From NCBI GenBank assembly GCA_039881045.1, contig JAYWVB010000013.1, positions 186,001-250,000 on the forward strand: a DNA stretch of 64,000 bases, read 5' to 3'. The number at the start of each line of letters is the position of its first letter. Position 1 is the stretch's first letter. Below, in pieces: positions 56,769 through 64,000 of the stretch. Position numbers and translations under genes: made by a program. This DNA comes from Chaetomium olivaceum. Lineage: Eukaryota; Ascomycota; Sordariomycetes; Sordariales; Chaetomiaceae. A model generated the notes under the pieces. It was not told where the DNA came from, did no database searches, and worked only from the letters and a program-made list of their open reading frames with translations.

Positions 56769-57213
56769 TGTGACGAACCTCTCCTGGACCTCGTCCTGTT
56801 AGGGTTCAGTCTGATTGAAGGTGTCTTGCAAAGGTACTAGGTTCGGTGCAGCCAAAAGGTGCACAACAAAGACTTGTCTCAACAGTAGGCTCTCGAGCTT
56901 GTAGCGAACTGTAGTTGTGATTGCTAACTGGAGAACTCCCAGAGCTCTCCAGAACGAGTGACTATATACTATCTAATTCCTGGGTGCTCAGTGTGCTCAG
57001 TATGTCCTTGGCAACTGAGCTCACTGATCAGTGTTGAGCCGTCCCGGCTCCTTATTGGTGGTCCTGTCCTGGTGCTCAGTGTGCTCAGTATGTCCTTGGC
57101 AACTGAGCTCACTGATCACCCTGACCACTTCCTAGCTATCTGATTGGTCTAGCTAATGGCTGGCTCGGGGCGTCCCGCGCCCCGGGGTCCCACCTGTTGG
57201 CATATCCGTGACA
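56769..57213 (-). repeat. 5' LTR (445 bp)
   Basis: Upstream LTR, read as identical to the left copy over its full length, with the same internal 48-bp duplication (spacing 88 bp). Its outer edge supplies the stop codon for the truncated Fig1 gene at 57153. The sequence directly inside (TTGCTAACTCCC on the coding strand, about 56755-56766) would be the primer-binding site; I cannot assign the tRNA. Confidence 0.95.
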
Positions 57214-58036
57214 CACCTTAGCAGTAAGATAGTAACAAAAACTAACACAAGCAAAGGATATGGTGTCCACCCCAAGATTAAAGCCGCCATACCGACATGG
57301 CAACTCACATATCCGTAACTCGTCGTGGACATGATGGATCCCGCCGCGACTGCCGCTGTGTGCTGCCAGAGAGCCGATATAAGTCCGAAAAGTGCGGCAG
57401 TGCCGGATGCAAACTGCGCGGCTTGAGAAAATGAGCGCCCTGGGCGGGCCTCGCCGCTACGCATCTCGTCGTGCGAACTCGGGAAGGTAGTTAGAGCAAT
57501 GCAGGCGATCGAATGGAGAAAGATTTGTGTCATCCTTGGGCTTTAGGTTAGTATCGCGTCCTTAAAGAAGGGAGGTTAGGGGTTTGCATGTACAAGAATC
57601 CAGGGAAAACGATGTTATCCCGAAAAGCACTCGCTACGGAGACGAGGCCGAGCGGGTCAGAATCTAGAAACCGAGCCTGTAAAGCCAGGGCGTCTCGGCT
57701 GCATTGCCAGTCTCCGTCATATCCTCTGCGGACGCAAAGGTTAAAGTAACCAGCGCGGACTTCAACGCTAGTAGAGTTTCTTAATGCGGTTGAGATGGAA
57801 GTTGAAATGTCGGTCGCAAGTGATCCGTACAAGACAGTCTCAGATGTCTTTTGGTAGGACAAGGACAGAACGTAGACTGAACTCATGCTATGCGGCGAGG
57901 AGCAGCCAGCAAGTAAGACGCCTAGGCCACCATGGATGTCAGCAAGAAAACTTCGTATGTGCTATCCAGTCTTGTAAAGTGTGTGGTAACAACTCCGCTT
58001 ACACACGGTGATCGTTGATATAATCATCAAACCCAT
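57153..58036 (-). CDS. Fig1-family membrane protein, 3' end disrupted by the retrotransposon
   Basis: Fig1 proteins are four-helix, claudin-like membrane proteins that promote low-affinity calcium influx and membrane fusion during mating. Exons: 58036..58003, 57921..57594 and 57534..57153. Splicing uses GTAAGC, a GCTGAC branch, CCTAG; then GTACAT, CTAAC, CCAAG. Landmarks: first helix MGLMIISTITVCVLLAGCSS, family signature VEVRAGYFNLCVRR with WQCS, DPLGLVSVASAFRDNIVFPGF before helix 2, GLISALWQHTAAVAAG (helix 3) and SCHVGMAALILGWTPYPLLVLVFVTI (helix 4). The LTR begins right after helix 4 (codon for Cys in LLLRC). The protein now gains a 19-residue LTR-encoded tail (VTDMPTGGTP...) and stops at 57153. 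The displaced original tail lies at 49379-49417, beyond the element. Confidence 0.88.
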
Positions 58037-58531
58037 CAAAATAGGATGGCTCCAAACATAACAAGTAAGCGCAAATCCTTCATTTACCTTATGTTAGCTC
58101 AAGTTTATTTAAAGATCAGAAAATGTGAGGAGGCTTGCTTAGTATCCTTGGCTTCCACCATATCGAAACGACGGCCATGTTTTCGTGCGGCGGGTTTCTG
58201 GTTAGCGGAATGAAGATCTGCGAGCACCTTTTCCCTAATATAATAAAACAGTGAATATAAACAGTATTCTTGAACAAGACTAAAGGTTAACAACAAGGTC
58301 TCCGTGTGAGGGGTTGTCGTTCGTGTTGGGCATCAAAAAATCAGACTTGGGCGCACAAGATGCGTGGTCTAGCCTATTAGAGCTCATTCCGCATTGCCCA
58401 CCACGCCAGCCTTCAAGGTTGCCACAGCTCCGTCACGGATTTCCCACTTTCGCTCTAGCACGCTTGACAACGAGTTTGATTCTGCTGACCAAGTTCCTGC
58501 TCCTCAACGCAGCATGATATCTTGATACTCC
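58037..58531. other. Divergent promoter region
   Basis: About 0.5 kb between the Fig1 and CorA-like start codons. AT-rich; no gene or repeat recognised. Confidence 0.4.
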
Positions 58532-60712
58532 ATGATGGCGAATTCATCAGCAGCTTCCCCCGTCGGTCCTGCAATGGAAGCCCAGCTGGATAGTCAACCA
58601 AACACGGAACCTGCACGAAGCCATGTTGACCCACCAGTACCGGCCCCTCGACTTCTTCGTCCTGTTCAGCTCATTCACCGGTCGGCCCGGGTGCTCGAGG
58701 CCGGGGATGCCACGCATAGCAATCAACAATCCCCCACCACGGAATGCCTCTCCCGCCTGGCATATGGCCATAGGTACCACGACAACGGCATAATATATTG
58801 TTACGAAATATCGCCATGTACACTGGACAACAAACAATACGTTGAATTAGTCCACTATGATCCATCCCCAAATCAACTTCGACAATTCTGGAGAGCCGAG
58901 GACGCCACTTGCCATTCACGCTTGGTAGTAGTCGAGGACATTTCTCACTCCCTGATTGAACGGTTGTGTGATAACCTCGACCTAGACGCCCTCGTCCTCA
59001 TCCAGCATCTTAAGGGTTCAGGTGTCAACGACGACTCTCTGAAGCCCCTTGTAGCAAGCCAGTGCATCGGGGCCTTTTTAGACACCAGCTTTGTCTCTAC
59101 ACAGTGGTATCGACCTGTGAGTAAGCTGCTGAATGACCAACAGAAGAATAAGGGTTTTTCGTTACATCAAGAACCTCAGGAGAAGGTTTCAGGAAGTGAG
59201 GACAGCGCGGACAAGGAAACAAACATCTTTCGTCGGGCGTGGCAGATAGGGAACCCGTCAGTCACAACCATGGATGATTCCACTAGCACTGTTCCAGTGG
59301 CGTGGGAGGAGAAAGTCACAGTCCACCGGGAGTACAGGGGAGGGGTCGAGTTTGGTAAGTTAGGGAAAATAACTCCAAGTCCCTTACCTTACTAACCATG
59401 CTGCCTGTAAACAGTAGTTGTCTTGACAGATCCACTCCCGAAGCTGTCTCGCGGTGCTGGTTTGGCGGTCCGAAGAGAAACAGGGTTATTCAGGCCCCAG
59501 AATGCTGGACCGATCTCCGCCAAGGGCACACCGAGAACGGGCTCGGCCCTTCCTTACGAGCAAATAGCCCCGAGGTGGATATATCAACACGATAGTCGAA
59601 CCCTTCAGCCGACCGCGCATAGCTATCCGGACGAGCCTAGGACGGCGCATCTGGATATGATGAGCTGGATGACGAACCAATGCTTGCGCAATCACAATGA
59701 TATCGCCAACGGACGGCATCTTCTAGCCATAGCCAACCCTGTGGAGGCATTATTTCGAATTATCTTCCTCGACACCATGACACTATCCGATATATTTGAC
59801 AACACCATCCAAGAAATCAGACTGGCGTCTTTAGAGGACTCTAAGCTTCAGGCTTCCATCGGTGAGTGGCGGCGGATGCTCACGCATGCGCAGCTGCGTC
59901 TTCCGGTCCTGCGCACCTCAGTTACCCGTTTCATTCATGATACATCTCGCCGCCGCCCACTGTCTGAGCCGGACAGTAAAATATCGCACGACCTCTGGGT
60001 CCTTGCTCCTTGGGCACGCCAAAGGATATCCACCGTCATCAAGCGAGCCGAGGAAATTGACACAGCGCTCCGGGCAGAGCTGTCGGTTTTGGAGTCTCGG
60101 AAGCAACTGCTGGAATCGTCAAGCGTTACGAGACTTACCGAGCTGGCGTTTTTCTTTGTTCCGCTTTCCTTCGTTGCGAGTACCTTCAGCATGCAGGTCC
60201 AAGAACTCCAATCGCCACCGCCATTAACAACCTTTGTCATCGCGGCGTCTTTAGCGATCTTTCTTGCCTACATCGTTCGCCTCTACCTGAACACTAGGGA
60301 GCAAGTTAGCCTCAAACTAGAAGAGAAGACAAGGCGGTACAACCAGATACCCGACGGCGCGCCGGTGCCTGCGAGGGCCTACATGAAGTTTGGTCTGGGG
60401 AGCATTTTGTTTCCCTTGGGTTCGATATATGGTGTCGTTCTTGTATGCCTCGGTGCCATTGTGTGGCTTTGGGTGGGTTTAGGACGGGTAGACGGCGGTT
60501 TCAAAGCTGCGGTTACGCTTGTAGTCGTTCTAACCTTGCCCCTACCGGCTGCTGTCCCGGTCACCGATGATATGGTGCCGCGGTGGCTGAGGAAGACTTT
60601 GGTGAGGCAAACACAACAACGGCAAAGGCCACGGCACCGGCAAGATTTCCGCCTACCGAATCCCCTGTTGCGCGATGGCCCAGCCCATGCAAGACATCAA
60701 CCTGATGTCTGA
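58532..60712 (+). CDS. CorA-like membrane protein (706 aa)
   Basis: Fungal CorA-like Mg2+-transporter-fold protein. Exons 58532..59354 (donor GTAAGT) and 59415..60712, joined at VEFV/VVLTDP. The N-terminal ~270 residues are soluble, without a known domain (CLSRLAYGHRYHDNGIIYCYEI, HSLIERLCDNLDLDALVLIQHL). The C-terminal third has the long stalk helix RQRISTVIKRAEEIDTALRAELS and the CorA-type pore segment ELAFFFVPLSFVASTFSMQVQEL, then a second helix FVIAASLAIFLAYIVRLYL. The usual GMN signature at the pore mouth is replaced by SMQ. Two more hydrophobic segments follow (FGLGSILFPLGSIYGVVLVCLGAIVWLWVG, AAVTLVVVLTLPLPAA), making four in all. Many fungal family members look like this and may not transport Mg2+. 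Intact. Confidence 0.82.
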
Positions 60713-61639
60713 AGAGACCCTCAGTACGTCACGGTTCTGCTTGCTCTCCTAATTATTATTGGGGGGGACGAGTCACACACAACGGCAAAACACTTGAGAA
60801 GGTGGCTTATTCTGAATTCAGTACCTAGATACACTAGAACTTTTGAAGTAATTGCACGCCTGTTTTTCTGCTTTTTCTTGTGCCTATCATTCTTTTTAAC
60901 GAATAAAATCCTGAAAGCTATTGCTACCGGTACTCGAGGTACGAAATTGGAGCCGAATATTAGAAGGCATTGTTTCCCTTAGATAGATATCTGGACGTTC
61001 AGGCGTAACGCCGTCCCCTGCGCTTACATACCGTACCAATCAAACAGACCCGAGCTCTAGCGACGTACTCTAATAGCCCCCGCTCCGTAACAAAAAAAGG
61101 AGACTGCCCGACCATCGACCCTCGAAGACGCTCTTGGGTACTTGTGATCCTCGTTAGCCCGTTTATCCTAAAATCTTTACATTTTCACCCCAGCCGGGGT
61201 CTTGAGTAGATTGCCCTACAGGGTCTTAGTGTGTATCCAATTTAAATCTGTCTGGCCGGATGTGCCCGACGCAAAATGTTGTTTTCCCCCCCGTGTCTCG
61301 CGCCCCATCTCCCTCAACCAATGACACAATGCAAAGAGTCGAGATTCGCGAACAGACTTGAGGCCGAGCCGCGGAATTTGGTGATAGTGAGTGTTGATGG
61401 GTATTGACACCTTCAGCTCCACCGTATTATGCTGTTAGACGGGCACGGGTTCCCAGCCCCTGAACAACAGTCGGCGTTTAAGAAGGCTCAGACGAAGCTA
61501 TCTACCAAACAACGAGCTGAGGAAGCTCATGAATCGGAACTTTGAAACGAATAGTTAGCAACGCTAGGGTTCGGATTGATCTCCGAGAAGTTGTGTCCAT
61601 GAAAGGCGTGACCTCTCAAGCAACGGGTATAAAGAAAGT
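60713..61639. other. Convergent intergenic region
   Basis: About 0.9 kb between the CorA-like and the first AIG1-like gene. No supported gene. A missing last exon of the AIG1-like gene could lie here, since its last codons contain a possible GTAAGT donor at about 61654. Confidence 0.4.
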
Positions 61640-62585
61640 TTAGTGACTTACCGACAAGGAGTTTAGCCATTTGAGCCGGTTTTCCAGCACCTCGAGCTTC
61701 TCATTCAGCAATTTCTCGTCCCCACGCCACTCCCTCCAATCACTCCAAATATCAGGGTCTGTACATCCCTTCCCAGGCCGTAGGGGACGGACTTTTTTGT
61801 GTTCCTTCAGAGCCTTCTTGGTGTCTTTGATACTTTTCAAGAGCTCTCCCTGTACGTCCTTGCCGGCTGACGTCTTGACGACGCGCGGGTTGGCCATCAA
61901 CTCGGTCTGCAGCAAAGGTTCGAGTTTTCCAAGTCTATCTGATGTCTTGATGATCTGCCGGATAATGTTATGCGCTGAAAGTTGGGTGTTTTGATGTCGC
62001 ACAATCTTGGTTCCCTTGCCGACTAGCTCGGCCCACACCCCCTTCGTTTTTCCGTCCATCGAGCCGGCTTTGCATAGCTTCTTCCGACTTCATGTCGTCC
62101 CACATAGTGGTGGCAATGATGATGCGCTGGTAGGCCTTCTCGCCAAGGATTTTCTGGAGGAGCGGGTACGTCGTTTCTCAGTACCGCCGACCCGGTTCAT
62201 GGTAATGGGGTGGAGCATGATGAGGCCGTCCAGCTGGTACTTTTTCAGATATCCTCTATTGGCCAACCACTTGCCGATGTCTTGGAGAATCTGCACGTCG
62301 GACCGGGTGTCGTCATCGAATCCGGGCGTATCTATCAGGACGACCGAGCGGCCGTCTAAGGTAAAACGGACGATCTGGGGATCCTGTGTGCCTGTAGACC
62401 GTTGCCGAGTTAGTTAACAGCGGCTAGTGGCAATGGGTTCGCTCACATGGATTCACGCCATGCCCGACCTGCAACATGTTTGGGTCTCCAAGCGCGGCGT
62501 TCGCAAATGTCGTCTTGCCGGCGCCGGTCAAACCCATCAAAGCTATCAGAACATCGGATTTTTTTATCTCCTCTTCCTGCGCCAT
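61640..62585 (-). CDS. AIG1/GIMAP-like P-loop GTPase, copy 1 (frameshifted)
   Basis: Septin-like TRAFAC GTPase of the AIG1 type. The start ATG at 62585 opens MAQEEEIKKSDVLIALMGLTGAGKTTFANAALGD: the P-loop is GLTGAGKTTF. Exon 1 is 62585..62447; exon 2 begins at 62390. G3 is LIDTPGFDDD (DxxG variant DTPG). Then LDGLIMLHPITMNRVGGTEK, typical of fungal AIG1-like proteins, and IIIATTMWDDMKSEEA (TTMWD in the G4 position). The C-terminal part is helical and charged: KLEPLLQTELMANPRVVKTSAG, KDTKKALKEHKK and EKLLNEKLEVLENRLKWLN. The frame breaks near 62174 (AAAA read as AAA) and again near 62055 in AAAAA/GGGGG runs. A possible GTAAGT donor lies at the very end. Divergently paired with a second GTPase. 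Confidence 0.78.
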
Positions 62586-63244
62586 CTCTCTCGATTAGGT
62601 TGCCTGATTCGAGCGAATGATATAAAGAGTTGCTGGGAAAGCTTGTATGTATAATCAATGAGTAGTCGTTTGTGAGAGGACTTGCTTAAAGAGAAGGGGA
62701 TAAGAGGCTGTGACTTATCCCCATTTTTTGTCTCCTTCCTCGAGTTTGGGATCAAAGAAAATCGACGCAAGCCCAGGTTGGTTAGGTAGCATGTCGCGTT
62801 CAGCCAGTCACCAGTATGGTAAGGTACTCTACCTCGGCTCCGGTTGGGCAGCGCCGGGTCGCACCGCCCAACATCAACTCCAGAACCCAGCGCCCAACAT
62901 TGAAACGACACGTTAAGATTGAACTAATGCACTAGCCGCGTGAGCCGACACGTTGAAGGTTAAGTCAATGCGCTGGCCGCGACAAGACCAATCAAATTGT
63001 AGGCCCGTGCCCGACCTTTCATCCCTGCCTAACTGATTACAAAATTTATTGTGCATATTCCTGGACCGATGCGTCGATCCGCCTGGAATTCCATCATGGT
63101 CTGGACCGCCAACAACGAATAACTTGGCGAGCATCCGCACCTTCAGTTCTCTTAAGTCTCTCCCTTCCCAGCCCAAACCAGTTCGCTTTTATAACAACCC
63201 TCAACTACACGTCACGTCGCCAAGATCCGACCGCCGTTCCCTTG
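62586..63244. promoter_or_regulatory. Shared divergent promoter of the two AIG1-like GTPases
   Basis: About 0.66 kb between two head-to-head start codons of related genes, so it is likely to serve both. Contains a near-duplicate pair GCACTAGCCGCGTGAGCCGACACGTTGA / GCGCTGGCCGCGACA at about 62929-62990 and two CGACACGTTRA words (62907, 62945). No CDS. Confidence 0.45.
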
Positions 63245-64000
63245 ATGGCGTCCCAGGGTGTGGTCATTTTACTAATTGGTCTTCATGGGGTTGGCAAGTC
63301 TACGTTCACGGCAGCCGCAACAGGTGCGCATATTGAGACTGGGGATGGTATCAATCCCTGTGAGTCTGATAAATCAACCAGGTTAACTTGGTCCATACCT
63401 GGGGACCTGTCTATCATTGTACCCGCTAATTAAGCCTCGAAGGCACGACACGATGCGAGAGATACATCATCGAGCAAACATCCGATGCACCCAAGTTCAC
63501 CATCATTGACACTCCTGGTCTTGGGGATAACAGCACGGTAGAAGAGAATATGGACGTCCTTCGAATGATTGCTCAAGAACTCCGCAACATGGAACAGGAA
63601 AAGGTTGGCGGCGTCATCTTCTTCCACAGCATCGAAGGCGCCCGCCTGACAGCGGTTGACCATACCAACCTCCGGATTCTTACCAAAATATGCGGCAAAA
63701 AGTTCCATCCCCATGTGGCCTTCGTCACAACCAGATGGGATCGCATTGACCCCAGCAAGCGAGAAGCTTGAAACCCGAAACAACGACATTGAGGTTGAGC
63801 GCAAGAAATTATTGCCAGAAGGTCCCCCTATCTTCAAGTTCCTTAACGATGGGAACAGTCATCGACCTGTACTCAAGTACTTTGCGAAGTTGGTTGCAAC
63901 CGGCACTGCGACACCCCCGCTTCAGTTTGTGGAGGAACTGGAAGGATTTTACAATGTGGATGTCGACGAGAACGGCAGTAGAGAGGACGGCGGCAGGGAA
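63245..64000 (+). CDS. AIG1/GIMAP-like P-loop GTPase, copy 2 (partial, frameshifted)
   Basis: The start ATG at 63245 opens MASQGVVILLIGLHGVGKST: P-loop GLHGVGKSTF. The first intron (GTGAGT..CGAAG, 63362-63449) sits at the same codon as intron 1 of copy 1 (GxNPC), showing common origin. G3 is TIIDTPGLGDNS. Then EKVGGVIFFHSIEGARLTAVDHTNLRIL and HVAFVTTRWDRIDPSKRE (TTRWD). After REK the frame changes near 63764. The continuation EKLETRNNDIEVERKKLLPEG and PIFKFLNDGNSHRPVLKYFAKLVA runs on to the window edge. Two lost bases or one gain explain the break. The 3' end is outside the window. Fungal members are poorly studied; animal and plant relatives act in immunity and membrane remodelling. Confidence 0.8.

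Larger units (their letters stand above)
49418..57213 (-). mobile_element. Full-length Ty3/Gypsy chromodomain LTR retrotransposon (chromovirus)
   Basis: A 7.8-kb element coding on the - strand. The two LTRs, 49418..49862 and 56769..57213, are each 445 bp, begin TGTGACGAAC and end CCGTGACA, and read as identical. The flanking 5-bp target duplication is CACCT on both sides (49413-49417 and 57214-57218). Order on the - strand: 5' LTR, gag (zinc knuckle), protease, reverse transcriptase (YLDD), RNase H, integrase, C-terminal chromodomain, 3' LTR. This gene order and the chromodomain define chromoviruses. Identical LTRs mean very recent insertion. It sits in the 3' end of a Fig1 gene. Between pol and the 3' LTR is an unusual + strand ORF. 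Confidence 0.95.

Noticed and set aside
18081..64000. A secondary-metabolite gene cluster
   Set aside because: No polyketide synthase, peptide synthetase, terpene cyclase or P450 backbone gene is present; the tyrosinase and MFS gene alone do not make a cluster.

Overview
The window is nuclear DNA of a filamentous ascomycete (Pezizomycotina, most likely a Sordariomycete). The signs are short 50-110 bp introns with GTRNGT donors, CTRAY branch points and YAG acceptors; fungus-specific families (HET domain, SAT4/rhodopsin-like membrane protein, Fig1, CorA-like, short secreted tyrosinase, AA9 and AA12 redox enzymes); and a chromodomain Ty3/Gypsy retrotransposon. I found no bacterial-type operons, tRNA, rRNA or CRISPR array.

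Layout. 0-10 kb: a monocarboxylate-transporter-like MFS gene (-), a secreted AA12/sorbosone-dehydrogenase-like gene (+), a small hypothetical ORF (+) and an 11-exon amidase (-). 10-23 kb: a membrane protein (-), a BTB protein (+), a short tyrosinase (-), a beta-lactamase-like serine hydrolase (-), a TpA-rich repeat relic, a small coiled-coil protein (-) and a HET-domain gene (+). 23-34 kb: a GH43-type glycosidase (-), a secreted DUF7029/7223-like gene (-), an F-box gene (-), an AA9 LPMO (+) and decayed Ser/Thr-rich coding sequence. 36-48 kb: a multi-TM protein (+), an S9 peptidase carrying two tandem VHL-like exons (+), a possibly myristoylated protein (+), a SAT4-type membrane protein (+) and an alpha/beta hydrolase (-). 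49.4-57.2 kb: a complete LTR retrotransposon (coding on -) with 445-bp LTRs that read as identical and a CACCT target duplication. It lies in the last codons of a Fig1 gene (-) whose split parts flank it. 58-64 kb: a CorA-like protein (+) and two divergent AIG1/GIMAP-like GTPases (- and +).

Biology. AA12, AA9, GH43, tyrosinase and the amidase suggest a plant-biomass or soil lifestyle. HET, Fig1 and the AIG1-like GTPases suggest recognition, fusion or stress roles. The clearest structural results are the Fig1 disruption, an antisense Zn2Cys6-like ORF inside the retrotransposon, and duplication of a VHL-like exon in the S9 peptidase.

Quality caveat. Many conserved genes and the retrotransposon pol are broken by loss of a single base, nearly always from a CC, GG, TTTT or AAAA run. 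This looks more like homopolymer-collapse sequencing error than real decay, so the frameshifted genes are described as genes with probable base loss.
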